Positions 8,842 through 18,343 of a DNA stretch of 64,000 nt are shown here, piece after piece. The stretch is taken from contig JAGYKI010000004.1 in the NCBI GenBank assembly GCA_018401735.1, positions 97,983 to 161,982 of the forward strand. Direction: 5' to 3'. The stretch comes from Schleiferiaceae bacterium. Its GTDB lineage: Bacteria > Bacteroidota > Bacteroidia > Flavobacteriales > Schleiferiaceae. Position numbers and translations under genes: made by a program. The notes below the pieces were generated by a model. It was not told the origin of the DNA and did not search any database. It saw only the letters and a program-made list of their open reading frames with translations. Numbering within the stretch: position 1 is the stretch's first letter; each line of letters opens with the position of its first letter.

Positions 8842-9930
8842 TTATTGGCAATTTGTGAGGGTGAAAACAGCTTTTTGAGTAAATAATTCTTTGCTAGGAT
8901 TAGCAACACTTTGTAATAGGGTAAATACATTTTTATCTTCAAACACACTTACGAAGATAACATCGCTGAGACCATCGCCGCTAATATCACCGTACCAGTA
9001 TAAACGGGGAATTTGGCAATCGCCGAAGTCGGATATAATTTCAGACAGATCTTGCTCCAAGCTGATACCCTCATTCTGATAGCTAATGGTAATTTTATAG
9101 TCTTTTAGTTCGGGACAAGCGCCCGCTTTTATAACTTGACCGGTAGCCGATAATTTCACTTTTCTTTCATCGTCAAGTCTAAGTTCCTGCCCGGGGAAAA
9201 GCTTAGAACCGCGTACCCGCATAGCCTCACTTCGATCGTAAAGGTTAATCTCTTGGTGGGGAATAACTATATTGGACCCCAATAAAAAGAGACTTCTTTC
9301 TTCTTTATCGGTGAGAATATCGAATTCCAATCCACGGCCTACTTTTTCTTTGCTGAGAATCAATTTTAAATCCGCAGGAACAATGCGATGCAGGCCCGTA
9401 GCATCAGATTCACTTTGTAGAAAAATAGCGTACCAAAAAAGAGTAGGATCTAAAGATTGAATATCACCACAAAAATTATAGCTTTCTATCGCCAATTGAA
9501 GTTCATCGCTTTTTAAATAGGGATGTGCATAGTTTTTAGCGGCAACGCTTGTTGTTTCATTAGGGGTAGTTCCTAAAAGGCTATCGGTTTGCGCAGCGAT
9601 TTCCGCAGTTCGGCTGCGTAAGCTATCCAAATTTAGACTGTCTTTAACCATTTTTCGTAGGAAGCCATCAAACATATAGCCTTCCTTTTTCTTGAAGTAA
9701 ACTTTGCGCCAATCCCCTTTAATGCCCTCATACTCTGCTTGGCCATAGCTTTTATCGGCGCAAAGATTTATGGTATCTCCAAAAGGAATACTAGTTATAA
9801 AACCTTTGGCCACTTGCTTTCGCAGAATTAATCCGCTGGGAGCATTTACAACAGCTTTTGTAAGATTACAGTCTTGCCCACTAAGTGAAAATGCCAATAA
9901 AAGCAAGAGGAGAGAAAGGGGAGAATTCAT
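8842..9930 (-). CDS. exported SH3-domain protein of unknown function
   Basis: About 362 residues from the ATG at 9930. The upstream ATG at 9960 is unlikely because the 9930 start gives a good signal peptide (MNSPLSLLLLLLAFSLSGQ). Residues about 30-90 look like a bacterial SH3 domain (APSGLILRKQVAKG, then GDWRKVYFKKKEGYMFDGFL), commonly a peptidoglycan or cell-wall ligand module. The C-terminal third contains YWYGDISGDGLSDVIFVSVF, the kind of acidic FG-GAP/calcium-like loop seen in surface proteins. No catalytic motif is recognised. It is close to the carboxylase gene (3 bp) and the WbqC gene (31 bp), all on the minus strand. Confidence 0.75.
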   Translation of the reverse strand: MNSPLSLLLLLLAFSLSGQDCNLTKAVVNAPSGLILRKQVAKGFITSIPFGDTINLCADKSYGQAEYEGIKGDWRKVYFKKKEGYMFDGFLRKMVKDSLNLDSLRSRTAEIAAQTDSLLGTTPNETTSVAAKNYAHPYLKSDELQLAIESYNFCGDIQSLDPTLFWYAIFLQSESDATGLHRIVPADLKLILSKEKVGRGLEFDILTDKEERSLFLLGSNIVIPHQEINLYDRSEAMRVRGSKLFPGQELRLDDERKVKLSATGQVIKAGACPELKDYKITISYQNEGISLEQDLSEIISDFGDCQIPRLYWYGDISGDGLSDVIFVSVFEDKNVFTLLQSVANPSKELFTQKAVFTLTNCQ

Positions 9931-9961
9931 AATTTTTCTAAACTTGGCACGAAAGTACAAA

Positions 9962-10567
9962 TTAAAGCTGCTTTAAATAGTCAAAAGCAGCAGGGCCTTC
10001 GTTGCAAATTAGATCGAGGATGGAAAGATTTTCTTTAAAACCACCTTTATGCTCAAAAACTTGCGGGTAATAAGGTAGATTTCTTGCTAGTTTTATCTTT
10101 GGATGAAATTCATTGCGGTAATCTTCTAAATCGAGATTTACTGCTTGCCAATCTTGACTATATTTCAGCTCGGGCTGGATGCGCAACCATTTGCAGACGA
10201 GTTTAAAAGTATCTATGTTGAGATCCCATAAACGTTGATAGGGCTTTTGGTAGAGGGCTTCCAGGTCGGTCGATATGGCATCAAAAAAAGGACTGGATCC
10301 ATAGGAGGTTTGTAGCGCCTGCCAGTGTTTCTGAGCCCAGTTTTCCGATTGATTAAGAGTGATCAAATCAATTTGCCTAGATGATTGGTGATTTACACTT
10401 AGGTTGAGCATTAGCGCACCATTAGGACCATCTACATAAGTGCGGTTGCGATACGTCTGTTTAGCAAAGCTTTCTTTTGCTTCCAAAACCAGATGGTCAT
10501 ATTCTAGCAACTTGGCATAATAGGAGATCGGTCCCCAGTAGGTAATACTAAAAAGGGCAGCTTTCAA
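9962..10567 (-). CDS. WbqC-like family protein
   Basis: A 201-residue WbqC-like protein (PF08889). Typical features are the opening with ITYWGPISYYAKLL, QTYRNRTYVDGPNGALML around residues 38-55, and KHWQALQTSYGSSPFFDAIS in the middle. Members occur in polysaccharide loci and, in Bacteroidota, directly after lepB, as here. The biochemical role is not established. It starts 1 bp after the lepB stop and probably ends the parA-to-wbqC transcript. Confidence 0.88.
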   Translation of the reverse strand: MKAALFSITYWGPISYYAKLLEYDHLVLEAKESFAKQTYRNRTYVDGPNGALMLNLSVNHQSSRQIDLITLNQSENWAQKHWQALQTSYGSSPFFDAISTDLEALYQKPYQRLWDLNIDTFKLVCKWLRIQPELKYSQDWQAVNLDLEDYRNEFHPKIKLARNLPYYPQVFEHKGGFKENLSILDLICNEGPAAFDYLKQL

Positions 10568-12211
10568 TTAGGCAGCTTTTTTCTTTTTGAGCCAAAAATT
10601 AACACCGTAACCAATAGCAACAAGTACTAAAAATGGCCAGAAATAGGATTTACGTTCACCATCGCCACCAGCTAAACTAAATACACGGTCGGTTCTAATT
10701 TTATCGCCAGATGTGCGGGCAAATTTATCGTAGCTCATCCAAATAAAAACCGGTTTACCCACAATGTGATCTTCGGGAACAAAACCCCAGTAGCGGCTAT
10801 CCAAAGAATTATGGCGGTTATCTCCCATCATCCAATAATAACCTTGCTTAAAGGTATAGTGGGTGGCCGCTTCACCATTAATAATGAAATTATTCCCCTC
10901 TTGTTTCAGGGTATTACCTTCATAAACCTCAATAATACGACGATAGAGGTGAATATTATTTACGGTTAATTCTACTGAGGCACCCGCTTTTGGTAATACA
11001 ATAGGTCCATAATTATCGCGTGTCCATTTGAATAAAATATTCTTGCTATTGGCGGGGTTCGGGAAAATTTCGCTGTTAACTTGATAAGGAGTATAGCTAT
11101 GATAAATTTGATAAAGAGTAGGAGCGATATCGCTAGGATAATCCTGAAGATTTATTTCACTGTTAATTACTTCTACTTCAACCACATTGGGCATCGCTTT
11201 AAACTCTTCGATTTGTGAATCGCTTATAGTTACAATGTATTCGTGGAAATCAGGTCCGCGATTTATTAAACTGGCCGCGCCGCGTTCTTGCTTTTCTCTT
11301 TGTTCGCCTTCAGTTAACATATTAATATCGAAGCGATCTTTAACCATAATCGGATTAAGCGGCGTATTATTCGTGCGAACAAAATACTCGAATTGGCGAT
11401 CGGCTAAATCGGGTAATTGATTGATTTGGCCATTGATATAGATTTCTCTATCCACAATTTTAAGGGTATCTCCCGGAAGGCCTACACAGCGTTTTACGTA
11501 ATGTTCGCGCTTGTCGATAGGGTATTCATCTTCCATGGGGTAATTAAAAACCACAGGGTCATTACGTTCCACATCGGTAATTTTCGGGAGACGTAAAAAG
11601 GGAAATTGTATCTTATCGCTAAAGGCTTTTACATTGGTGAATGGTATTTTGTTGTGCATCAGCGGAAGCGAAAAAGGCGTCATTGGTAAGCGACTGCCAT
11701 ATTGCAGTTTGCTAACGAAAAGGAAGTCACCTACCATTAAAGATTTTTCCATGGAGGGAGTAGGAATTGTAAAGGCTTCGAAAGTAAAGGCGCGGATTAA
11801 TGTGGCTGCCACAATGGCAAAAACGATAGAGGAGAAGCCCTCACCAATATGTTTGCGGATTTCAACTTTATCGCGCCCTTCATATTTTAATTTACTTGTA
11901 AAAGCTAGATAACCAAAATAAAGACCGAGGGTAATTACCCCCAAAATTGTGTTTTTTGTGCTTGCAATGCGGTAAACATGCAATAATTCATAAAAAATAA
12001 CCACCATTATAATATTACCTACTACCGGCAAAATAGCAAGGATTACAAACCACCAAGGACGATCTATCACCTTGGTCATGATATAAATATTATAAAATGG
12101 AACTAAGGCTTGCCAAGCTTTATAACCTGCCCCTTGAATAAAACGCAGGGCCAAAAGGCCATAGTAAAAGTAGAGGGCAATAAGAAAAATTATAGTTTCC
12201 GTTAGGTTCAT
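10568..12211 (-). CDS. lepB: signal peptidase I, long Bacteroidota type
   Basis: A 547-residue membrane serine protease that removes signal peptides from exported proteins. The start is the ATG at 12211 (MNLTETIIFLIALYFYY), which overlaps the dapB stop as ATGA; a longer frame upstream is not needed. The N-terminus has several membrane segments (to about residue 110), then another at about 125-150. Catalytic Ser153 lies in IPTPSMEKSLMVGDF and Lys240 in HYVKRCVGLPGDTL; box E is MMGDNRHNSLDSRYWGFVPE. About 190 residues separate the boxes, an enlarged region normal in this phylum. A C-terminal membrane segment (FWPFLVLVAIGYGVNFWL) precedes KKKKAA. Confidence 0.95.
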   Translation of the reverse strand: MNLTETIIFLIALYFYYGLLALRFIQGAGYKAWQALVPFYNIYIMTKVIDRPWWFVILAILPVVGNIIMVVIFYELLHVYRIASTKNTILGVITLGLYFGYLAFTSKLKYEGRDKVEIRKHIGEGFSSIVFAIVAATLIRAFTFEAFTIPTPSMEKSLMVGDFLFVSKLQYGSRLPMTPFSLPLMHNKIPFTNVKAFSDKIQFPFLRLPKITDVERNDPVVFNYPMEDEYPIDKREHYVKRCVGLPGDTLKIVDREIYINGQINQLPDLADRQFEYFVRTNNTPLNPIMVKDRFDINMLTEGEQREKQERGAASLINRGPDFHEYIVTISDSQIEEFKAMPNVVEVEVINSEINLQDYPSDIAPTLYQIYHSYTPYQVNSEIFPNPANSKNILFKWTRDNYGPIVLPKAGASVELTVNNIHLYRRIIEVYEGNTLKQEGNNFIINGEAATHYTFKQGYYWMMGDNRHNSLDSRYWGFVPEDHIVGKPVFIWMSYDKFARTSGDKIRTDRVFSLAGGDGERKSYFWPFLVLVAIGYGVNFWLKKKKAA

Positions 12212-12921
12212 TCGTTCAAATTTAGGACATCTTGCATGGTGCAAACGTCAGTTTTATCAATAAGGTATTCGGCGGCTAAAACGGCTCCAAGCGCAAAGCC
12301 TTCGCGGCTATGAGCGGTGTGTTTTAGGCTAATAGAATCAATTGGGCTATGGTAGTTTATAATGTGAGTGCCGGGAACATTCTGTTCGCGCAAAGCCTCG
12401 ATGCTTAAATCATCTTTTTGAGCATTATCTTTGAGTGCCCATTTTTTATACTGATTGTTTTCCGCTAAGATCTGCTCGGCTAAGGAAATAGCCGTTCCAC
12501 TAGGAGCATCGAGCTTTTGTAAATGATGAACTTCGGTTAAACTTGCTCGATAACTCGGATAAGAACTCATCAGTGCCGCCAACTTTTTATTCAGCGCAAA
12601 GAAGAGATTAACGCCTAAACTGAAATTGGAGGCATAAAGAAATCCTACTTTTTTACTTAGGCTAAGGGCGGTAATTTCGGGATAGTGTTTGAGCCAACCT
12701 GTGGTGCCAGAAACGACAGGAATGCCAGATTCTAGACTGGTTTTAATATTGTTAAAAGCTGATTCAGGTTTACTAAACTCAATGGCTATTTCTGCTTTTT
12801 TTAGTTCGCTTAAATCCATGCCCTGAGAATTGAAACGTGCCACAACAATATGGCCGCGTTCTAAAAGCTTTTGTTCAATAATATGGCCCATTTTGCCATA
12901 GCCAATAAGTGCTACTTTCAT
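12208..12921 (-). CDS. dapB: 4-hydroxy-tetrahydrodipicolinate reductase
   Basis: A 237-residue reductase of the diaminopimelate/lysine pathway, making tetrahydrodipicolinate for peptidoglycan. The dinucleotide-binding GYGKMG is at residues 7-12, SGTTGW is near 91-96, and the active-site block VHHLQKLDAPSGTA carries the catalytic His pair and the Lys. It is about 30 residues shorter than the E. coli enzyme, normal for Bacteroidota. It overlaps both neighbours by 4 bp, so it is translationally coupled to DUF5683 and lepB. Confidence 0.95.
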   Translation of the reverse strand: MKVALIGYGKMGHIIEQKLLERGHIVVARFNSQGMDLSELKKAEIAIEFSKPESAFNNIKTSLESGIPVVSGTTGWLKHYPEITALSLSKKVGFLYASNFSLGVNLFFALNKKLAALMSSYPSYRASLTEVHHLQKLDAPSGTAISLAEQILAENNQYKKWALKDNAQKDDLSIEALREQNVPGTHIINYHSPIDSISLKHTAHSREGFALGAVLAAEYLIDKTDVCTMQDVLNLNE

Positions 12922-13490
12922 TGCAAATTAAGTCTTAGCCGCAGTCCTACTGCGGGCAAATTATTTACAAAAAACATATTTGGTTCAACTCTCAAAGAGA
13001 GGTCATCATTAACATTATAATCGTAAAGATGCGCATCTACATGGGCATCTACTACATTAAGTGCCCAAACAAAGGCACCAATAATAATGGCTAAATCGCG
13101 CCAATCACGGTAGATGTTCTGCAGCTCGATAAGTTCTCTTTCACTATAAATATTCAGATACTGATCTGTTTTGGTTGCATTAGAATCAATTCGCAGAAAA
13201 AAAGCGTCTAAATAGCGACGATAAGATTGGTGGTTATCAATAGCCATATAAATACATGCGCCTAATCCACCGTATATAATGGGCATTTTCCAATAAGCCT
13301 TATTGTAGTACTGTCCTGCTCCTGGTAGCGCGGTAGAAAGCCAAGTGGCTTTACTTACGGAGTGTACTTCACCAGAATCCACTTGCAATGTATCGGCCGC
13401 ATTAGCTTTTAATTCTTCTTGAGCCTGCAGGTTTACAGCGAAGAAAAACAGGAAAACAAAACTGATATGGAGTAAGGGAAACTTGGGCAC
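12918..13490 (-). CDS. DUF5683 domain protein
   Basis: A 190-residue exported/membrane protein with a signal peptide (LHISFVFLFFFAVNLQAQ). The family block is ATWLSTALPGAGQYYNKAYW followed by a membrane-like IIYGGLGACIYMAID stretch and a second hydrophobic segment DLAIIIGAFVWALNVVDAHV. It ends in a strand-like NLPAVGLRLRLNLQ. The conserved order parB-DUF5683-dapB-lepB supports the assignment. The function is unknown; a role at the cell envelope is inferred from topology. Confidence 0.88.
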   Translation of the reverse strand: MPKFPLLHISFVFLFFFAVNLQAQEELKANAADTLQVDSGEVHSVSKATWLSTALPGAGQYYNKAYWKMPIIYGGLGACIYMAIDNHQSYRRYLDAFFLRIDSNATKTDQYLNIYSERELIELQNIYRDWRDLAIIIGAFVWALNVVDAHVDAHLYDYNVNDDLSLRVEPNMFFVNNLPAVGLRLRLNLQ

Positions 13491-13491
13491 T

Positions 13492-14382
13492 TTAGTTTTT
13501 TAGCAAGTCCAGCAGTCGCTCTAATTCTTGGTCGTTTTTAAAGGTGATAGTAATTTTACCCTGACCACGGTTATTGCGATTTAATTCCACATCGGCCTCG
13601 AGGTGTTTTTTCAGTTCTTCGTTTATACGAACATACTTTTCGGCCAGAGGAGCCTTTAGGCTTGAGGTAGTTTTGCGAGGACCTTCTTTTAGTTTTCGGG
13701 TGGCTTCTTCTACTTGCCGAACGCTAAGATCTTTAGCTATAATCTCTTGATATAGGTTTATTTGATCTTCTTCGTTGCTAATGTTAATGAGAGCCCTCGC
13801 ATGCCCCACGGCAATCATTTTATCGCGTAAGCCTGCCTGAATTAGTGGCTGTAATTTTAATAAGCGTAAATAATTGGTAATGGTAGAGCGTTTTTTCCCA
13901 ACGCGGGTACTCATTTCTTCTTGCGTAAGCTGACATTCGTCAATTAAACGCTCATAGCTTAAGGCTACTTCAATGGGATCTAATTCTTCCCTTTGAATAT
14001 TTTCTACCAAAGCCATTTCCAACATACTTTGGTCGTCGGCTAACCTAATGTAAGCAGGAATGCTTTCTAATCCGGCAATTTTAGCGGCACGAAAACGTCT
14101 TTCGCCACTAATAATCTCAAATTTAGACGGCCCAACTTTTCGCACGGTAATGGGTTGGATAATCCCTAGAGCCTTGATAGATTGTGCTAATTCTTCTAAT
14201 GCCTCCGCATCGAAGATAGTCCGCGGTTGATCTGGATTAGCTTGAATATCCGTGATATCAAGCTCTGCAATTGTGCCAATCACTTGATCAGCATTTTTAT
14301 CTTCCGCCGAATTTAATTCTGCATTGTCCTTTAGTAGCGCGGCTAAGCCTTTGCCCATTGCTCTTCTTTTTGGTGCTGCCAT
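13492..14382 (-). CDS. parB: chromosome partitioning protein ParB
   Basis: A 296-residue ParB/Spo0J-family CTPase and DNA-binding protein. The N-terminal nuclease-like/CTPase domain contains IQANPDQPRTIFD, ISGERRFRAAKIAGL (near residues 95-110) and ALVENIQREELDPIEVA. A central helix-turn-helix (TQEEMSTRVGKKRSTITNYL) reads parS, and a C-terminal dimer domain ends in ELERLLDLL. With ParA it segregates the chromosome origin region. It begins 18 bp after parA. No parS-like palindrome was recognised in this window. Confidence 0.95.
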   Translation of the reverse strand: MAAPKRRAMGKGLAALLKDNAELNSAEDKNADQVIGTIAELDITDIQANPDQPRTIFDAEALEELAQSIKALGIIQPITVRKVGPSKFEIISGERRFRAAKIAGLESIPAYIRLADDQSMLEMALVENIQREELDPIEVALSYERLIDECQLTQEEMSTRVGKKRSTITNYLRLLKLQPLIQAGLRDKMIAVGHARALINISNEEDQINLYQEIIAKDLSVRQVEEATRKLKEGPRKTTSSLKAPLAEKYVRINEELKKHLEADVELNRNNRGQGKITITFKNDQELERLLDLLKN

Positions 14383-14400
14383 CTATTGTTCTAAAATATT

Positions 14401-15180
14401 TTACTCTGCTTCTATAGCTTCGTTTTTCTCTAAAAATTCGCGCGCCAAATTTAAGTAATTCTGAGCCCCATTACTGGAAGCATCATACATGATTATGGTT
14501 TCACCATAACTCGGAGCCTCACTTAAACGCACATTTCTTTGAATTATGGTATTAAAAACCATTTTTGAGAAATGCGTTTTCACTTCTTCCACAACCTGGT
14601 TACTCAGTCGTAAACGCGAGTCGAACATAGTAAGTAGTAAACCTTCGATATCTAAATCGGGATTGTGAATGTTTTGAACGCTTTTAATAGTGTTTAGCAA
14701 TTTGCCTAATCCTTCTAAAGCGAAATACTCACACTGAATAGGAATAATAACACTATCAGCTGCAGTTAAAGCGTTTAGTGTAATTAGTCCTAAAGAAGGA
14801 GCACAATCTATAATAAGGTAATCGTAATTCGATTTAATTTCTTCCAAAGCACTTTTAAGCATGTGCTCGCGTCGGTCCTTATCTACTAGTTCTATTTCCG
14901 CAGCAACTAGGTCAATTTGAGCCGGTATTAAATCTAAGTTTGGATTTTTTGTGCTAACTACTACATCCACTGCTTTGCACTCGTGCTCTAAAACTTGATA
15001 GGTACCTAATTTAATTTCGTCGGGGTCATAACCTAAAGCCGAGGTAGTGTTGGCCTGTGGATCGGCATCAATAATTAAAACCTTTTTTTCCAAAACACCC
15101 AAACTTGCGGCGAGGTTAACAGCAGTAGTTGTTTTCCCCACGCCACCTTTCTGATTGGCAATTGCAACAATTTTTCCCAT
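14401..15180 (-). CDS. parA: chromosome partitioning ATPase ParA
   Basis: A 259-residue Walker-type ATPase of the ParA/Soj family. The deviant Walker A QKGGVGKTTTAVNLA is at residues 10-24 with the signature lysine K11; IDADPQAN and YLIIDCAPSLGL form the A' and B motifs. It uses ATP-dependent nucleoid binding to move ParB-parS complexes. It is first in the minus-strand parA-parB-DUF5683-dapB-lepB-wbqC run, so the promoter should lie in the 175 bp gap before 15356, which also serves the divergent oxidoreductase gene. Confidence 0.95.
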   Translation of the reverse strand: MGKIVAIANQKGGVGKTTTAVNLAASLGVLEKKVLIIDADPQANTTSALGYDPDEIKLGTYQVLEHECKAVDVVVSTKNPNLDLIPAQIDLVAAEIELVDKDRREHMLKSALEEIKSNYDYLIIDCAPSLGLITLNALTAADSVIIPIQCEYFALEGLGKLLNTIKSVQNIHNPDLDIEGLLLTMFDSRLRLSNQVVEEVKTHFSKMVFNTIIQRNVRLSEAPSYGETIIMYDASSNGAQNYLNLAREFLEKNEAIEAE

Positions 15181-15355
15181 AAATGTTTAGTACTTGTAAT
15201 CTTTTTAGCTCCTTGCGTTGTTCATTTGTGCTAAGAGGGTGATTGCTAAAGGAATTACTTTATTCTTACCCTCCCACAAAAGGAAGCCTAAATTACAATT
15301 TCTAGCTCGTTTGAAAAGGATTTTGTCTTCGATTTACCAAAAATAAAATAATAAG

Positions 15356-15877
15356 ATGATTACCGTAATTTGTGCCACGCACCGTCCGCAAAACCTTACC
15401 CAAAAGGTTGTTTCACAGTATGCAACAATTTTAGAGGCTCTGGGTCAGGAGGTGCAGATTTTTAATATGTCGGAATTACCCGAGGGCTTTGTTTTTAACG
15501 ACAGCTTTGGCGGGCGCACCGCCGCAACTCAGGAGATAATTAATCAAAAATTGATTCCCGCTGATCGATTAGTGATTGTAGCTCCCGAGTATAATGGCAG
15601 CTATCCTGGAGTTTTTAAAGCTTTTTTAGATGGCATAAAACCCCAAATCTGGAAAGGAAAAAAAGCCGCTTTAGTGGGCGTAGCTTCGGGAAGGGCAGGA
15701 AACCTGCGTGGTCTAGGGCATCTTACTGATGTATTACACCATTTGCGAATAGAAGTATTTTCTCTACAAGTGCCACTTTCTAAGATAGAAGGACTTTTAG
15801 ATGAGAAGAATGAATTGACTGACGAATCTACTCTGCAGGTGTTAAAAGCGCAAGCGAAGGAGTTTCTAGAATTTTAA
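15356..15877 (+). CDS. NADPH-dependent FMN reductase family protein
   Basis: A 173-residue flavodoxin-fold oxidoreductase (PF03358). It starts MITVICATHRP, a phosphate-binding loop variant of the usual GS-R motif, and carries the FMN-contacting VIVAPEYNGSYPGVFKAFLD at about residues 73-92, typical for quinone, azo or chromate reductases. It is cytosolic, as no signal is present. It stands alone between parA (divergent) and a strong terminator just after its stop. Confidence 0.87.
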   Translation: MITVICATHRPQNLTQKVVSQYATILEALGQEVQIFNMSELPEGFVFNDSFGGRTAATQEIINQKLIPADRLVIVAPEYNGSYPGVFKAFLDGIKPQIWKGKKAALVGVASGRAGNLRGLGHLTDVLHHLRIEVFSLQVPLSKIEGLLDEKNELTDESTLQVLKAQAKEFLEF

Positions 15878-15908
15878 AACCGAGAATTTTATTTTTCTAC
15901 AAAATATG

Positions 15909-15942
15909 AAAGGGGATGTGACTAAAATCGCATCCCCTTTTT
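15909..15942 (+). terminator. rho-independent terminator, probably bidirectional
   Basis: A perfect 10-bp stem, AAAGGGGATG paired with CATCCCCTTT, encloses a 12-nt loop and is followed by a T run on the plus strand and preceded by A residues. It lies between the convergent FMN reductase and DUF3276 genes and can stop both. Confidence 0.85.
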
Positions 15943-15967
15943 GCTTAAAAATTGGACATAGCTTTCT

Positions 15968-16372
15968 TTAAATATCTTCAAAAGAGATATCGGTAAACTC
16001 TTTATTACTTTCTTCAGAATGTTCTTCTTCTTTAAAGGCTTCCTCATGATAATTGAAATCGCCGTTATGTTTTTTCTGATAATCAGGTTCATGGCGATCA
16101 GAGATTACTTCTTCACCACGATTATCAATAATATAGTCGGTGGCTTCCTTTAACATATCCTGAAATTGGTCGAAGTCCTCTTTATACAGGTATATTTTAT
16201 GCTTTTTATAAAACACATTGCCGTTATCGGCGGTATGTTTTTTACTTTCTGTAATAGTTAAGTAATAATCGTCTGCCTTTGTGGCTCTTACATCAAAGAA
16301 ATAGGTTCTTCTACCTGCTCTTAATACTTCAGAATGAATTTCTTCCTGCTCATTTTGTCCGTGATCGCTCAT
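15968..16372 (-). CDS. DUF3276 PUR-fold nucleic-acid-binding protein
   Basis: About 134 residues from the ATG at 16372 (MSDHGQNEQEEIHSEV); an upstream ATG at 16414 would add a short extension that is not family-like. The core is one PUR repeat: LRAGRRTYFFDVRATKADDY, YYLTITESKK and HKIYLYKEDFDQFQDMLKEA. Bacterial DUF3276 proteins are homologues of PUR-alpha and bind single-stranded nucleic acid as dimers. The acidic C-terminal tail (EEAFKEEEHSEESNKE) is variable in the family. Its biological role in Bacteroidota is not known. Confidence 0.9.
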   Translation of the reverse strand: MSDHGQNEQEEIHSEVLRAGRRTYFFDVRATKADDYYLTITESKKHTADNGNVFYKKHKIYLYKEDFDQFQDMLKEATDYIIDNRGEEVISDRHEPDYQKKHNGDFNYHEEAFKEEEHSEESNKEFTDISFEDI

Positions 16373-16448
16373 GTTCTTTTCTTGATTAGCTTGGAGCAAA
16401 TCTAAAAAAAACAATGATTTTGTTTAGCAATACGCCAAAAATTAGCCG

Positions 16449-18242
16449 CTAGCTAAGCATTTTCTTTCCTTCTTCCAAAAGTTGTTGGTCGTACATGTTT
16501 TGATAATAGCCTTTAAGTTCCATTAAATCAGCATGTTTACCTTGTTCAATCACTTTTCCCTCTTCCAAAACTATTATATGATCGGCATTTTTCACCGAAG
16601 AAACGCGATGACTAATAATTAGAGAGGTGCTTTGATCGATTAGTTTTTTAAGATTGGTAAGGATTTTTTCTTCTGTTTCGGTATCTACCGCTGACAAACA
16701 ATCGTCGAGGATTAAGACGGGTGGTTTTTTAATAATGGCACGGGCAATGCTTAATCTTTGTTTTTGGCCACCACTTAAAGTAACCCCTCTTTCGCCTACT
16801 TTGGTTTGATATCCATTGGGGAACTCCATAATATTATCGTGTAAATGCGCATTTTTAGCCGCTTCTTCTACCAATTCTATGGAATTATCATCTATTCCAA
16901 ATGAAATATTGCGAGCAATATCGGTGCTAAATAAAAATGCTTCTTGGGGTACATAACCAATGCTTTGTCTTAAATGATTAAGATTTACATTAGTAATGTC
17001 TTGGCCATCTACTAGAATATGGCCAGAATCAACATCATATAATCGCGCTACTAAATTCGCAATAGTACTTTTTCCGCTTCCTGTTTTGCCTACAATGGCT
17101 AGTGATTTTCCGGATTCTAAACTAAAGCTAAGGTCTTTAAGAGCCTCTATACCGGTGTCAGGATAGCGAAAGCTTACATTTTTAAATTCGATATTTCCTT
17201 GAAAGTGAAAGTCTTCTTGGCTAGGATTTACAATTTCTGGTTCAATTCGTAAAAATTCATTAATCCTTTCCTGACTAGCCGCAGCGCGCTGTACCAAGGA
17301 GGTTACCCAACCAATAGAAGCCACGGGCCAAGTAAGCATATTTACATAGATGATAAATTGGGCAATTACTCCAGGCGAGATTTTACCGGCAATGGTTTCT
17401 TGGCCTCCGATGAAAATAGTAAGTATGGTAGAAATGCCAATTAGCAAAATCATGAGAGGGAAGAAGAGTGCATTGATGCGGTACAATTCTTTGTTGCGCT
17501 CGAAATAATGATTGGCTTCATCGCCAAAGTCTTGCAATGACTTTTCTTCACGGACATAAGCTTTTAAAACACGAATCCCTGAAAAGGCTTCTTGCACAAA
17601 GGAAGAAATGGTGCTGAGCTGACGCTGCACTTGTTCACTTTTCTGATTAATTTTCTTACTTACATAATAAATGGATCCCGCTAAAACAGGCAGAGGCGCC
17701 AGCACATAAAGGGTTAGTCGAGGACTCCAGTAAAACATGATCGGAACAATCAACAGGAGCGTAATACCTACGTTAAAAGTGTACATAATAGCTGGGCCGA
17801 GATACATTCTCACCCTGCTAACATCTTCGCTAATGCGGTTCATTAAGTCACCCGTTTTATTGCGCTTGTAAAAGGCTAGGGAAAGTTTTTGATATTGATC
17901 GAAGATTTCGTTTTTCATATCATATTCGATATGACGACTAGCAACAATGATAGTTTGGCGCATAAAGAACATGAAGAGCCCTTTAAGTAAGGAGCTGCCG
18001 ATAATAATAAAACCGAAAAGTACCAGTTTAGAGCGTAAATCGCTATAATCGAAGTTTTCGTCGGTCTGATATTGCTTAATTGCTTCTTCTACGATATTAA
18101 ATGATTCGCGCACTAATTCTGCTGGCAATATTCCGAAAATCACCGAAATGGCTACGAAAAAGAGCCCAAGGAGCAGTTTCCAACGGTATTTAAAAATATA
18201 TTTATTGAGACTTCTTAGGGATTTCATCAATTGTTGGCTCAA
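16449..18242 (-). CDS. ABC exporter, fused permease and ATPase
   Basis: A 597-residue half-transporter of the MsbA/multidrug type. The N-terminal half has six membrane segments (about residues 20-310). The nucleotide-binding half has Walker A IVGKTGSGKSTIAN near residue 385, Q-loop GYVPQEAFLFS, signature TLSGGQKQRLSIARA and Walker B VLILDDCLSAVDTE, with the switch His in LIISHRVSS. It works as a homodimer or with a partner to export lipids or drugs; no partner lies beside it, which favours a homodimer. An alternative start six codons in is possible. Confidence 0.92.
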   Translation of the reverse strand: MSQQLMKSLRSLNKYIFKYRWKLLLGLFFVAISVIFGILPAELVRESFNIVEEAIKQYQTDENFDYSDLRSKLVLFGFIIIGSSLLKGLFMFFMRQTIIVASRHIEYDMKNEIFDQYQKLSLAFYKRNKTGDLMNRISEDVSRVRMYLGPAIMYTFNVGITLLLIVPIMFYWSPRLTLYVLAPLPVLAGSIYYVSKKINQKSEQVQRQLSTISSFVQEAFSGIRVLKAYVREEKSLQDFGDEANHYFERNKELYRINALFFPLMILLIGISTILTIFIGGQETIAGKISPGVIAQFIIYVNMLTWPVASIGWVTSLVQRAAASQERINEFLRIEPEIVNPSQEDFHFQGNIEFKNVSFRYPDTGIEALKDLSFSLESGKSLAIVGKTGSGKSTIANLVARLYDVDSGHILVDGQDITNVNLNHLRQSIGYVPQEAFLFSTDIARNISFGIDDNSIELVEEAAKNAHLHDNIMEFPNGYQTKVGERGVTLSGGQKQRLSIARAIIKKPPVLILDDCLSAVDTETEEKILTNLKKLIDQSTSLIISHRVSSVKNADHIIVLEEGKVIEQGKHADLMELKGYYQNMYDQQLLEEGKKMLS

Positions 18243-18343
18243 AAAATTAGCCTAATTTCGCAGTCCGAAAAATGGCATCATTACAAAGCGCAAATGTAGT
18301 CCATTGAACGAATTTAAATCCTCTCTACTCATTACTTATTACA

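Noticed and set aside
12918..15355. parS site near parAB
   Set aside because: No palindrome close to TGTTTCACGTGAAACA was found in the intergenic DNA or genes around parAB. The ACGTGA words in the window belong to the inverted-repeat element or are isolated.
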